A DNA stretch of 64,000 bases from NCBI RefSeq assembly GCF_041200145.1, contig NZ_CP165734.1, forward strand, positions 7,235,001 through 7,299,000, written 5' to 3'. The notes beneath the pieces were generated by a model, which saw nothing but the letters and a program-made list of their open reading frames with translations, was not told where the DNA came from and did not search any database. The stretch comes from Bradyrhizobium sp. LLZ17. GTDB lineage: Bacteria > Pseudomonadota > Alphaproteobacteria > Rhizobiales > Xanthobacteraceae. Made by a program: the position numbers and the translations under genes. This document shows positions 54,384 to 64,000 of this stretch, piece after piece; positions within the stretch are counted from its first letter, which is position 1, and every line of letters starts with the position of its first letter.

Positions 54384-55140
54384 CTGCCAATAAAGCTGGG
54401 AGAAGAAGTGACAGTCCATCAACCGAGTAGCGGCAACATCTTAGAGGGTTGCGATTACACAATTTGCCAGCGGACTCGCTCGCCATGAACATCTCGCCAA
54501 TCAATAACAAAGCGGGATTGCCGTACGGTTCTCAAGGAGATGGAGGGGCCTGATCGCCCGAAGCGCAAACAAACTCAAGCGCGATCATCTCTGGTGACCG
54601 ATCCGGAGACGGCTAGTAGGTCTCGCTCCGTTAGCTTGAGCTAACTTATGGCTTGCACGCAAGAACAGCGGCGGCCGTTCTGGCGACGCCTTTGATCATT
54701 TCAGAAGCGACCGTATCGCGACCGTTGGCACCACGCCGGCTTCGCAAGAGGCATGCGGGGTACCCCTTCTGCGCAGCACGGCGGACGCTAAACCAACGAG
54801 ATGCCATTGCACTATGGTTAATCACCGTGGTTAGTAAGGCGTCTAATGGTCATAACAATGCCGCTTTTGTGGCAAGTGGCCGAACGCAAAATTACCCCGC
54901 TTCAAAGGGCAGACGGCCGAGGGCGTTCTCTTGAAACCTTGCATCACCATTTTTGCATTGCGGAGCCGGAACGCCTGAAGGCAGGCCGGTATTTTTGTGA
55001 CGCGCGTTCAGGGGCGATGCTCCCCGCTCAACCAGCGCAAAGAAGACTCGCTCTGAGCATTAATAGGGCGGCGACTATTCGGGAGGGGGCGAGCGTTCGC
55101 GACAGGCTTTGCGGTTGCGTCATTTCAGGAGGGTTTCGTT
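54384..55140. other. 757-bp intergenic region between the two large substrates
   Basis: No confident gene: the frames at 54653-54934 and 54846-55271 lack signals. It contains the palindrome at 54630-54645 and ends with the strong ribosome binding site of the next gene. A separate promoter for the SdrD-like gene is likely here. Confidence 0.4.
54630..54645. promoter_or_regulatory. Perfect palindrome GTTAGCT-TG-AGCTAAC
   Basis: A 16-bp dyad with 7-bp perfect arms and a 2-bp centre stands in the gap upstream of the SdrD-like gene. It is too short and lacks a T-run for a terminator, and fits a dimeric regulator's operator. The regulator is unknown. Confidence 0.35.
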
Positions 55141-58100
55141 ATGGCATCATACACTTGGGATCCCATTACGAGCACGTACGTTCTCAGCGCGGATCAATCA
55201 TTCTCTGTCACTACCGATCAGCTGGATTATTCACCCGGATCGACCGCCAGCATCACCGCCGCGGGTTCTAGCGCCGGCGACGCTATCGAGATCACCGCCC
55301 AGGTGATCGAAGCGAACGGCACGCTGGGTGCCATCACCTTCGACACAACGTTGACAATCGGAAGCGATGGCACTGCGGCGACCACCATGTGGATCGATCC
55401 CGCGCTCTACACCAACCAGAACATCCTGCTGACGGCAACCGACCTGACCGCCGGCGTCATGGCGACGGAGCGGTTCGCGGATGCGCCGCCGACCGACTTC
55501 TTATATGTCGACAACCATATCGACCTCTCTGTGGCGATGGGCACGACTCTGGGAACAACCGCCTTGGTAGCTGGCGCGATCTGGGCCAACGACGGCACGA
55601 CCCTCGATCCGAACGGCAGCACCGGGTCCGGCGTGTTCTCTACGTTCTCGGAGGTGCAACAGGATAATAGCTCCCAGCTCGGAACGGAGCAGGGGTTCGA
55701 CACTACCGCAGTCGGTGTGTTGAACGGAGGCAGCGATGACACGCACAATTTCACCATTCATCTAAGCAACCTTGTGGCCGTTGACGCCAGCGGCAACCCG
55801 ATCACGAGCGCGACGCCCGTCAACACGCCGTCGTATTACGCGTTCAAGCTTGACGTTCATCAGAACACGAATAATTCCTACCTGTCGCTCGACGAGTTGC
55901 AGATTTGGCAATCGCACACTGACAATCTCGGCAACGGATCATTTACGGCAAACGACGGCACCGCTGGAACCGCGCCCAGCTTCTCCTTCAATAGCGGCAG
56001 CGGCACGCTAGTCTACGATCTCAATTCCACGCAACACGAAACAAGCAATCAGCCTAATTCGGTGCTGCTCAATTCTCAGTTCACGGCCGGTAGCGGCGGC
56101 GGCAGCCAAACGGGGTCCGATCTCGTCGTCTTGATCCCGACCGCCGACTTCGATCCGGCAAAAGGCGACAGCGTCTACCTGTACTCCGCCTTTGGTTATC
56201 AGGGCGGCAGTTGGGCGGCGAACTCGACTTTTGAAGAGTGGGGCGCCCAGACCGGGACGACCGCCCCCAACGTAACGCCGCTTATCAACGTCGAGAAGCT
56301 GGTGTCCGTGAACGGCGGGACGACCTGGTATCTCAACCCCGACGATGGCATCAACGGCGAGTCTGCCGGCGATATCACGGCGGTTACGGCGGCGATCACC
56401 GCGGTCCTTCCAAGCGGACAGACGCTCATTTCCGACGGCTCGGTGCCGTCGGCGACGCCGGGTGGGACCGTTGATTACGAAGTGGTAGTCACCAATACCG
56501 GCAATGTCACGGATACCAACGTGTCGGTAACCGATAGTCCGTTGCTGCCCGGCCCCTTCACATTTTCCTCCACCATTCTGGCCCCTGGCGCCTCCCTGGT
56601 CTCCAGCGTGGTGACCTCGATGGCAGGAGCGGCCGGGTCCGGGTTCGCCGACACGGCGACCGTCACCGCCAACTACGGCAATACTCTGCTGACCGACAGC
56701 GATACCGCCAGTTTCACCGTGGCGGCGGCCCAACCGACCGCGGTCCTCTCCGGGTTTAAGTACGAGGATGCAAACGGCAACGGCATGCTCGACCCTGGGA
56801 CCGACGGCGCCCCGAAGGTAGGCTTTGAAATCTTCCTCTACCAAGACAACGGCACTGTGGCGGGCCAACTGGATGCCAATGATACGCTCGTTGATCACGT
56901 GACCACGGACGCTGCCGGCGCGTATAGCTTTGGACCGCTTAACCCGGGCAGCTACATCATCGTCGAGGGGAACCAGGCCGGGTGGGTCCAGAGCCCTGAC
57001 GTTAACACGATGGTGGTGAACGGCAGCTCTGACGTTGGGTTTGATTCCACCAAGAGCGAGAATGGCTATTTGGAGCAAGTGAGAACTTCGAACGTTGGCG
57101 ACCTGAACTTCGCAAACTTTCATGAGATCACGATCGAGGGCACGAAGTACAACGACATCAAAGGCGACGACGGGACGGTTGCGGTCGGGACTGCCGACGA
57201 TATCGGGTTGGCGGGGGTCACGATCGACCTGATCGATGCCAACACCAGCGCGGTCGTGGCGATGACGACGACGGGCACTGGCGGCCACTACGAGTTTGAC
57301 AACGTGCTGCCGCTGGGAGCCGGCGATACCTATCTGGTCAAGGAGGTGGTGCCGGCTAATTCAACGCAAACCTATGGCTCGGCGGGGTATGTGATCACTC
57401 CGACCAGCGGAGCCGATTTGAAGGGCAACGACTTCGCGAATTTCGCGGACTTCAAGATCGAGGGCACGAAGTACAACGACGTCAAAGGCGACGACGGGAC
57501 AGTTGCGGTCGGGACTGCCGACGATATCGGGTTGGCGGGGGTCACGATCGACCTGATCGATGCCAACACCAGCGCGGTCGTGGCGATGACGACGACGGGC
57601 ACTGGCGGCCACTACGAGTTTGACAACGTGCTGCCGCTGGGAGCCGGCGATAGCTATCTGGTCAAGGAGGTGGTGCCGGCTAATTCGACGCAAACCTATG
57701 GCTCGGCGGGGTATGTGATCACTCCGACCAGCGGAGCCGATTTGAAGGGCAACGACTTCGCGAATTTCGCGGACTTCAAGATCGAGGGCACGAAGTACAA
57801 CGACGTCAAAGGCGACGACGGGACAGTTGCGGTCGGGACTGCCGACGATATCGGGTTGGCGGGGGTCACGATCGACCTGATCGATGCCAACACCAGCGCG
57901 GTCGTGGCGATGACGACGACGGGCACTGGCGGCCACTACGAGTTTGACAACGTGCTGCCGCTGGGAGCCGGCGATAGCTATCTGGTCAAGGAGGTGGTGC
58001 CGGCTAATTCGACGCAAACCTATGGCTCGGCGGGGTATGTGATCACTCCGGCCAGCGGAGCCGATTTGAAGGGCAACGACTTCGCGAATTTCGCGGACTT

Positions 58101-60024
58101 CAAGATCGAGGGCACGAAGTACAACGACGTCAAAGGCGACGACGGGACGGTTGCGGTCGGGACTGCCGACGATATCGGGTTGGCGGGGGTCACGATCGAC
58201 CTGATCGATGCCAACACCAGCGCGGTCGTGGCGATGACGACGACGGGCCCTGGCGGCCACTACGAGTTTGACAACGTGCTGCCGCTGGGAGCTGGCGATA
58301 GCTATCTGGTCAAGGAGGTGGTGCCGGCTAATTCGACGCAAACCTATGGCTCGGCGGGCCATGTGATCACTCCGGCCAGCGGAGCCGATTTGAAGGGCAA
58401 CGACTTCGCGAATTTCGCGGACTTCAAGATCGAGGGCACGAAGTACAACGACGTCAAAGGCGACGACGGGACGGTTGCGGTCGGGACTGCCGACGATATC
58501 GGGTTGGCGGGGGTCACGATCGACTTGATCGATGCCAACACCAGCGCGGTCGTGGCGATGACGACGACGGGCCCTGGCGGCCACTACGAGTTTGACAACG
58601 TGCTGCCGCTGGGAGCTGGCGATAGCTATCTGGTCAAGGAGGTGGTGCCGGCTAATTCGACGCAAACCTATGGCTCGGCGGGTTATGTGATCACTCCGGC
58701 CAGCGGAGCCGATTTGAAGGGCAACGACTTCGCGAATTTCGCGGAGTTTAGCATCTCGGGCAAGAAATATTTCGACGCCAATTCAAACGGCAAGATTGAC
58801 TCCGGCGTGGATACGCCAATCGGCGGTGTCACGATCGATCTCTTCACGTGGAAAGACTCTAACCACAACGGCCATGTCGATTCTGGCGAAACAACGTTCC
58901 TTGAAGCCACCACGACTGCAACCGACGGGTCGTATTCATTCGGCAATCTTGCGCCGGGAAACTATTTTGTGCAGGAACTCTTGCCAGGGGGATACACGGA
59001 GACTTTCGGAACGGCTGGCTACACCGTTGCTGGAACCAGCGGCGTGAACATCACCAATGACAATTTTGCGAACGCGATCAACCAAGCCCTTCCGGGCCTG
59101 ACCGCGGGCTTCTGGGCACAGCACCAGACCGACTGGGATGGCATCGCATTCAACGACTCCAAGGCAGCAACCTTGGAGAGCGCCGGGACACTCACAAAGG
59201 CGTATCTGCCCGGCACGGACGACGTCAACCCGCTGAAGACCGGCCTGCTGCTCGGCGATATTGATCACAGTGGAACTACAAACAGCGGCGAGAAGGCGTT
59301 TTTTCTCCCGCTGCTGGCCGCGCAGGAGATCATCACTCAGTCGACTTCGAGCGATGCGCATGTCATCATGTTGAATCAACTGATTGCGAGCCAACTCAAT
59401 GACTACAACGATGGCGGGCACGAGCCCATTGGCCTCATAGAGACGGCAATCAATTGGGCCGAGACCACGTATACGGCGGGCACGCTAACCGGCGGCAACG
59501 CGGACCTCAATCATGATGGCAAGCTTGAAACCACGTTTAGCGCAACGGGAAAAGTCGTCAGCGCTAGCGCAACGATAATCAATGTCACGCCCTCAACGGT
59601 TTCGCAGCTCTATGTGGGTGAGAGCGTTACAGGTAGTGGCATTCCTGGAAGCACGACGGTCTCCACTTTTGGGACGAACTCGATCACAATCAACCACAAC
59701 GCCACGTCCAATGTTAACAGTGACACGCTGACGTTCGGTGCCGTAGGTGCCGAGTACAACACGAGTACACAATTGTTCACCTCTGCGCTTTCCTCAAGCT
59801 CGCCGGCTTGGACCGCATTTTCGTCAGTCTTCAACGAGACTACCGCTGGCTACCACCCACACACCGGAAATGCGCTAGTCGACGCCACCCATTACGCTGT
59901 GACGGCGGATGGCGAAGGCCTCAAGAATGCGCTGGAAGCTTTCAACGGAGGTCTGGCGGGAGGTCAACTTGACGTCTCGGCGGATGGGAGCTTGGTGTAT
60001 TGGAAGTCCGGAGGGGGTGATTAG
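55141..60024 (+). CDS. SdrD B-like repeat surface/secreted protein (1,627 aa)
   Basis: AGGAGGG precedes the ATG and sets the start. There is no Sec signal peptide, which suits T1SS export. The N-terminal about 500 residues are unique beta-rich sequence, including a conserved-repeat/DUF11-like segment (GTVDYEVVVTNTGNVTDTNV). SdrD B-like (collagen-binding B-type) domains follow: one at about 540-640 (SGFKYEDANGNGMLDPGTDG), five near-identical 108-aa modules (about 665-1204, IEGTKYNDVKGDDGTVAVGT ... GLAGVTIDLIDA), and one more (KKYFDANSNGKIDSG). The C-terminus has a GFWxxHQTDWDGI module and LLGDIDHSGTTNSGEKAFFLP, seen in T1SS-type secreted proteins. EF-hand-like Asp/Asn loops suggest Ca2+ binding. 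It sits directly before the exporter genes. Confidence 0.88.
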   Translation: MASYTWDPITSTYVLSADQSFSVTTDQLDYSPGSTASITAAGSSAGDAIEITAQVIEANGTLGAITFDTTLTIGSDGTAATTMWIDPALYTNQNILLTATDLTAGVMATERFADAPPTDFLYVDNHIDLSVAMGTTLGTTALVAGAIWANDGTTLDPNGSTGSGVFSTFSEVQQDNSSQLGTEQGFDTTAVGVLNGGSDDTHNFTIHLSNLVAVDASGNPITSATPVNTPSYYAFKLDVHQNTNNSYLSLDELQIWQSHTDNLGNGSFTANDGTAGTAPSFSFNSGSGTLVYDLNSTQHETSNQPNSVLLNSQFTAGSGGGSQTGSDLVVLIPTADFDPAKGDSVYLYSAFGYQGGSWAANSTFEEWGAQTGTTAPNVTPLINVEKLVSVNGGTTWYLNPDDGINGESAGDITAVTAAITAVLPSGQTLISDGSVPSATPGGTVDYEVVVTNTGNVTDTNVSVTDSPLLPGPFTFSSTILAPGASLVSSVVTSMAGAAGSGFADTATVTANYGNTLLTDSDTASFTVAAAQPTAVLSGFKYEDANGNGMLDPGTDGAPKVGFEIFLYQDNGTVAGQLDANDTLVDHVTTDAAGAYSFGPLNPGSYIIVEGNQAGWVQSPDVNTMVVNGSSDVGFDSTKSENGYLEQVRTSNVGDLNFANFHEITIEGTKYNDIKGDDGTVAVGTADDIGLAGVTIDLIDANTSAVVAMTTTGTGGHYEFDNVLPLGAGDTYLVKEVVPANSTQTYGSAGYVITPTSGADLKGNDFANFADFKIEGTKYNDVKGDDGTVAVGTADDIGLAGVTIDLIDANTSAVVAMTTTGTGGHYEFDNVLPLGAGDSYLVKEVVPANSTQTYGSAGYVITPTSGADLKGNDFANFADFKIEGTKYNDVKGDDGTVAVGTADDIGLAGVTIDLIDANTSAVVAMTTTGTGGHYEFDNVLPLGAGDSYLVKEVVPANSTQTYGSAGYVITPASGADLKGNDFANFADFKIEGTKYNDVKGDDGTVAVGTADDIGLAGVTIDLIDANTSAVVAMTTTGPGGHYEFDNVLPLGAGDSYLVKEVVPANSTQTYGSAGHVITPASGADLKGNDFANFADFKIEGTKYNDVKGDDGTVAVGTADDIGLAGVTIDLIDANTSAVVAMTTTGPGGHYEFDNVLPLGAGDSYLVKEVVPANSTQTYGSAGYVITPASGADLKGNDFANFAEFSISGKKYFDANSNGKIDSGVDTPIGGVTIDLFTWKDSNHNGHVDSGETTFLEATTTATDGSYSFGNLAPGNYFVQELLPGGYTETFGTAGYTVAGTSGVNITNDNFANAINQALPGLTAGFWAQHQTDWDGIAFNDSKAATLESAGTLTKAYLPGTDDVNPLKTGLLLGDIDHSGTTNSGEKAFFLPLLAAQEIITQSTSSDAHVIMLNQLIASQLNDYNDGGHEPIGLIETAINWAETTYTAGTLTGGNADLNHDGKLETTFSATGKVVSASATIINVTPSTVSQLYVGESVTGSGIPGSTTVSTFGTNSITINHNATSNVNSDTLTFGAVGAEYNTSTQLFTSALSSSSPAWTAFSSVFNETTAGYHPHTGNALVDATHYAVTADGEGLKNALEAFNGGLAGGQLDVSADGSLVYWKSGGGD
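57133..58752 (+). repeat. SdrD B-like repeats, five units of 324 bp
   Basis: Units start at 57133, 57457, 57781, 58105 and 58429 (ATCGAGGGCACGAAGTAC). They are nearly identical, with about ten single-base differences across the set (for example ACTGGC/CCTGGC, TATGTG/CATGTG, ACCAGC/GCCAGC). Confidence 0.95.
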
Positions 60025-60598
60025 CGATGTACATAGCAATACCGCAGGCGCATTCTGGGGAATATTAGAGGACCAGAACCTGCTCCATCCCAACAGCATT
60101 ATTGGAATTTCACACGCATGACCTAATTACCGGAATTCTATTCGACAAATGTGCCCCCGCGCCGGAATTCCTGCCGCGCCGGAGCGTTGTTAGAATTGCG
60201 CGCAGGACTGGCGGCCATCGCGCTTCATACGCTTTTTGGCATCCGTCACATTTTTTCGACCAGTTGGCCGCGCGATCATGCAATCCTGACCTGAGACAAT
60301 CAAATCGTTCATGGAGTGCGAGCTTGGCCGGATCCTCGAAATATGCGCGAGATTGCGGCCATGAAAATTATTAATTGCGAGATGGTGCCGCGAGCTCTCC
60401 TTACCCTTGTTCCTCGAGGTCGGCTGAAACCCGGCCCCGGAGATTTGCCGGTTTAATCCAGCAGCCGGTTATGTTAAACATTTCCGCAGTTAACGAAAGA
60501 AACGCAGCCAATCCCGGCTATACTGAATCACATCGATTGTATTTTGCTCGTACCGCGGAAGATTATTAATTTCAGGGGGACGGTTTCCGTCAGATCGT
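60025..60598. other. 574-bp region upstream of the exporter operon
   Basis: Frames at 60102-60374 and 60375-60569 have no ribosome binding site and no pattern. The last 120 bp are AT-richer than the surroundings and contain TATACT (about 60517), a possible -10 box without a convincing -35. The exporter promoter probably lies here. Confidence 0.35.
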
Positions 60599-62314
60599 GT
60601 GAGTATTGCTCCGATCAAGAGTAATGACGAACTGCGGCGTCTATTGGACGGCGGCCGGAGCTATTTCGTCACCGCCGCAATCTTCAGCCTGGCCATCAAT
60701 GTCCTTTATCTGGCTGGCCCGCTTTACATGCTTCAGGTCTATGATCGCGTGATCTCGAGTGGCAGCGAGATCACGCTGCTCATGCTGACCATCGCCCTGT
60801 TGCTGGGTTATGGGGCGCTTGCAGGTCTCGATGCGGTACGCGCGCGCGTACTCACGCGCGCCAGTGTTCGCCTCGACCATCAAATGGCACCGCGCGTGAT
60901 GACAGCAGTGATCGACCGCAACGCAAGGGGCGGCAGCACGCGTAGCCAGCTGCTGCGCGATTTCGACACTTTTCGCCAGTTCATCACGGGCACAGGAGTT
61001 CACGCAGTCTTTGATCTGCCCTGGGCCCCGATCTACATCCTCGTGATTTTTGCGCTACACCCGTTGCTGGGCGCCTTTGCACTGGCGTGTTGCCTCATTC
61101 TGATCCTGCTGGCCTTTCTCAACGAACTGGCAGTCAAGTCTCCGCTGTCGGAGGCCAACGAGGCGGCGAGCCGAAACTACATTTTTACCGAGATGAGCCT
61201 GCGCAACACCGAAGTGGTGCGCGCCATGGGCATGACGCCCGGACTGTTGCGACGCTGGAGTCGGGACCGCATCCGGATGATTGAGCGCCAGGTCACCGCC
61301 AGCGACCGTGCCTCCGCCATGCAGAGCCTGATCCGGTTCTCGCGGCTGTCCATGCAATCGCTGATATTGGGAGTAGGCGCCTACCTTGTCATCGAGCGCC
61401 TCACCACCGCGGGGGCGATGTTTGCGGCCAGCATCCTGCTCGGCCGTGCGCTTCAGCCGGTGGAGCAGATCGTTGGATCCTGGCGCGGCCTTGTCTCGGC
61501 TCGGGGCGCCTTCGTGCGGCTGCGCGAGCTGTTGAGCGCCCATCCACCGCGTGAAACCGGACTGACTCTGCCCCGCCCCGACGGCCAGCTTTCGGTGGAC
61601 GGCCTATCATTCGCAGCACCGGGAACGTCAAAGGCCATTTTGCGCGGGGTTGCCTTCCGGATTGAACCGGGAGAAGTGCTGGGCATCATCGGTCCGTCCG
61701 GCGCTGGTAAATCCACGCTGGCGCGCCACCTCGTCGGAGTACAGACGCCTTCGGCAGGCGCGGCGCGGCTGGACGGCGCCGACATTTCGACCTGGATCAG
61801 GTCCTCCCTGGGCCAGCACCTCGGCTACCTTCCGCAGGATGTCGAACTCTTCGCCGACAGCATCGCCGCAAACATTTGCCGGTTCGACGACGGCGACGAC
61901 AATGCGATTATTGCTGCGGCAAAGCTGGCCGGCGTGCACGAAATGATTGTGCGACTGCCGCAGGGCTACGATACCCAGGTCGGGGAGGGCGGTGCCATCC
62001 TCTCCGGCGGCTATCGCCAGCGGATTGGCCTTGCTCGGGCGGTCTATGGCGATCCGAGCCTTGTCGTGCTTGACGAGCCAAGTTCGAACCTCGATGCAGA
62101 TGGCGACGCCGCGCTTGCCCATTGCATCCTGCAGCTGAAGCAGCGTGGAACGACCGTGGTCCTGATCTCACACCGGCCTGCCACCATTGGCGTTTGCGAC
62201 AAGATCCTGGTGCTGCGTGAGGGTGTCGCCGAGATGTTCGGCCCACGGAACGAAATTCTATCGCGCCTGACGCGACCGGTGCCGGTCCCCTCCGTTCAGG
62301 CAGCGGCGAGTTAG
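60599..62314 (+). CDS. prtD: T1SS ABC exporter (PrtD/HlyB-type ATPase-permease)
   Basis: This 571-aa inner-membrane half-transporter has an N-terminal membrane domain (about residues 20-290), with no C39-like extension, as in the PrtD group. The ATPase domain has Walker A GPSGAGKST (about 365-373), signature LSGGYRQRIGLARAV (about 468), Walker B LVVLDEPSSNLD (about 488) and the switch His in VLISHRP. The start is GTG 60599, with GGGGGAC rather far upstream. It energises one-step export of the neighbouring giant substrates. The adaptor gene follows 10 bp later. Confidence 0.93.
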   Translation: MSIAPIKSNDELRRLLDGGRSYFVTAAIFSLAINVLYLAGPLYMLQVYDRVISSGSEITLLMLTIALLLGYGALAGLDAVRARVLTRASVRLDHQMAPRVMTAVIDRNARGGSTRSQLLRDFDTFRQFITGTGVHAVFDLPWAPIYILVIFALHPLLGAFALACCLILILLAFLNELAVKSPLSEANEAASRNYIFTEMSLRNTEVVRAMGMTPGLLRRWSRDRIRMIERQVTASDRASAMQSLIRFSRLSMQSLILGVGAYLVIERLTTAGAMFAASILLGRALQPVEQIVGSWRGLVSARGAFVRLRELLSAHPPRETGLTLPRPDGQLSVDGLSFAAPGTSKAILRGVAFRIEPGEVLGIIGPSGAGKSTLARHLVGVQTPSAGAARLDGADISTWIRSSLGQHLGYLPQDVELFADSIAANICRFDDGDDNAIIAAAKLAGVHEMIVRLPQGYDTQVGEGGAILSGGYRQRIGLARAVYGDPSLVVLDEPSSNLDADGDAALAHCILQLKQRGTTVVLISHRPATIGVCDKILVLREGVAEMFGPRNEILSRLTRPVPVPSVQAAAS

Positions 62315-62324
62315 GATAGATTGC

Positions 62325-63680
62325 ATGGCCCTGGTGGATGCCGCAAACCGCTCGAGAACCCCGTTGTCGGCTGCAACCGGCCTACACAACGGCCCAAACG
62401 ACTCGATTCGACAGACTGCTCTGGTGGGATGGCTAATCATCGCAGCGTTCTTTGGTGGTCTCGGTACCTGGGCAGTGACTGCGCCGCTCAATGGCGCCGT
62501 GGTCGCCAACGCGGTGATCAAGGTTGATGGAAACCGCAAGAGCGTCCAGCACCTCGACGGCGGCATCGTCAATGAACTACGCGTCCGGGAAGGCGATCGG
62601 GTGCTTGCCGGCGATCTCCTGATCGTACTCGACGAAACCCAGGCCCGTGCCGAATACGACGTCCTGACGCAAGAATATGCTGTGCTGCGGGCAACCGAAA
62701 TCCGGTTGCTGACAGAGCTCGAGCATGGCTCCGAGCTCGTGATGCCCCCCGATCTCGAGGCTCGAACCGAGGATCGCTATCTCAAGAGCGTCTGGAAAGG
62801 TCAACTCAGCCAATTCCAGAGCCGGCGGGCCGCGCTGGAAGGGCAGCGCAGCGTGATCCGGGAAAAGATCAATCAGCTCGGCTCGCAGATCGTGGGCGCC
62901 GAGGCGCAGGTCAAATCCTTTACCGACCAGATCAACTCCATTCACAAGGAAGCCGCCGATATTGCCCCGCTGGTCGAGCGCGGCTTGATCGCCCGGCCGC
63001 GAATTCTGCAGCTGGAGCGAACCGCCTTTGGTCTTGAGGGGCAGATCGCGGATACGACGGCGAACATTGCTAAGGCCCGCCAAGCAATCGCCGAGCAGGA
63101 GCAACAAATCGCCCAGCTCGATAACGATCGGATGACCGACGTCACGAAGGACCTGCGTGACACCCAAGCCAAGCTCTTGGAAGTGATTCCGAAGGCGATG
63201 AACGCCAAAGCGGTGTTAGGCCGGATGGAGATCCGCGCGCCTTATACCGGTCGGATCGTGGGCCTGAGCGTATTTTCGGTGGGCGGCGTCATTCAGCGCG
63301 GGGATAAAATCCTTGACATCGTTCCGGACGAGGACTCGCTGACCATTGAGGCACAGGTCGGTGTCGATGATATCAGCGACGTGCATCCGGACACGCGCGC
63401 GGAGGTTCACCTCACCGCGTACAAGCAGCGCATCGTTCCGATCATTCATGGCGACGTCATTCAGATCTCGGCCGACCGCTTGACCGATCCGAAGACCAAC
63501 GCACCCTATTACACCGCCTTCGTGCGGATTGACCGCGGTGAGCTCGCTGCGATGCCGAACATTCGGCTCTACCCGGGCATGCCGGCGACAGTCATGATCC
63601 CGACGGTGCAACGCACGGCATTTGAGTATATCGTTGGGCCGTTGGTGATGTCATTCAATCAGTCATTCCGGCAGAAGTAG
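62325..63680 (+). CDS. prtE: T1SS periplasmic adaptor (HlyD/PrtE family)
   Basis: This 451-aa membrane fusion protein has one N-terminal span (about residues 33-53, LVGWLIIAAFFGGLGTWAVT) and a split lipoyl-like domain (GGIVNELRVREGDRVLAGDL early, MEIRAPYTGRIVGLSVFSVG late). A long coiled-coil hairpin lies between (about 150-290), and a beta-barrel end with PGMPATVMIPT closes it. It bridges the ABC exporter to an outer-membrane channel. It shares an operon with the exporter; the TolC-type channel is not in the window and must be encoded elsewhere. Confidence 0.93.
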   Translation: MALVDAANRSRTPLSAATGLHNGPNDSIRQTALVGWLIIAAFFGGLGTWAVTAPLNGAVVANAVIKVDGNRKSVQHLDGGIVNELRVREGDRVLAGDLLIVLDETQARAEYDVLTQEYAVLRATEIRLLTELEHGSELVMPPDLEARTEDRYLKSVWKGQLSQFQSRRAALEGQRSVIREKINQLGSQIVGAEAQVKSFTDQINSIHKEAADIAPLVERGLIARPRILQLERTAFGLEGQIADTTANIAKARQAIAEQEQQIAQLDNDRMTDVTKDLRDTQAKLLEVIPKAMNAKAVLGRMEIRAPYTGRIVGLSVFSVGGVIQRGDKILDIVPDEDSLTIEAQVGVDDISDVHPDTRAEVHLTAYKQRIVPIIHGDVIQISADRLTDPKTNAPYYTAFVRIDRGELAAMPNIRLYPGMPATVMIPTVQRTAFEYIVGPLVMSFNQSFRQK

Positions 63681-64000
63681 GAGCGGGCGTTCATCGCTGC
63701 GACGCTTCGACTGCGCGCAATAGCCGGCTCAACATCATCTTACGTCTGCTGTTTGTGCCTGGTGCTAAGGTGCGGCAACGCGCAGACGCACGACTGGATG
63801 CAGTACGCGGCATTCGCGAACGATAGGTCGTTGTTGGCTACGCCTGCCCGGGCGCTACGGGCGGGACTTTCGTGCGCCGGTATCGCAGTATATCGTCCGG
63901 CCGTATTTTTACGGGCGGTCGGCGCTTCGATACTCATTCGGGATTAGCTCCAGAAATCCGAAACGCCATGCAGTAGTAGGGTTAACAAACGATTACTGTT
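63681..64000. other. Window end, no gene recognised
   Basis: No supported ORF is seen after the adaptor gene, and no clear terminator follows its stop codon. Confidence 0.3.

Noticed and set aside
53391..54422. 343-codon minus-strand frame opposite the adhesin C-terminus
   Set aside because: Antisense shadow; the plus strand carries typical T1SS substrate sequence.
56008..58665. Two minus-strand frames of more than 420 codons opposite the SdrD-like gene
   Set aside because: Antisense shadows of repeat-rich, high-GC coding sequence; the plus strand has clear domains and a strong ribosome binding site.

Overview
The window looks like an accessory region of a high-GC alphaproteobacterium, most likely Bradyrhizobium or a close relative. 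This rests on recognised protein types, not on a search: many DUF6894-type, DUF3606-type and Myb-like small proteins, a LabA/NYN protein, collagen-like and GDCCVxC relics, a small PilZ protein, and giant Ig-repeat type I secretion (T1SS) substrates.

Layout. (1) 1-24 kb is gene-poor and heavily decayed. It holds small hypothetical genes, many relics broken by single frameshifts or nonsense codons (RHH regulator, collagen-like, DUF3606, sigma-factor-like, cupin, GDCCVxC, DUF6894, coiled-coil, SNase, IstB, IS110) and a few intact genes: NYN/LabA protein, PilZ protein, cupin, cold-shock protein, diguanylate cyclase. Among them are very short single-span membrane ORFs with good ribosome binding sites; two families of these occur twice. 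(2) 24.1-30.5 kb is a mobile-element block. An intact IS256-family element with an 8-bp target duplication sits inside an IS5-like relic. A second IS256-family element has its right inverted repeat split by a complete group II intron. A local segmental duplication (about 17.1 kb and 26.9 kb) flanks this block. (3) 32.7-63.7 kb is a surface-protein secretion locus. A giant Ig-like adhesin gene of about 21.7 kb carries 6 A-type repeats, 46 identical B-type 300-bp repeats and 6 C-type repeats. It is followed by a 1,627-aa SdrD B-like repeat protein and then a T1SS pair, an ABC exporter and an HlyD-type adaptor 10 bp apart. No outer-membrane TolC partner is visible.

How the genes work together (inference). 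The ABC/HlyD pair should export the adhesin and the SdrD-like protein to the surface or medium, for attachment or biofilm formation. The diguanylate cyclase and the PilZ protein elsewhere in the window would allow c-di-GMP control, but no direct link is visible.

Main caution. As given, the adhesin gene is split by a 2-nt loss (about 43,005) and a 1-nt gain (about 43,375). Both lie within the middle 371 bp of a 13.9-kb perfect repeat array, with 22 flawless units on each side. That symmetry points to an assembly or polishing junction rather than biology. The copy number and the frameshift should both be treated as unverified.
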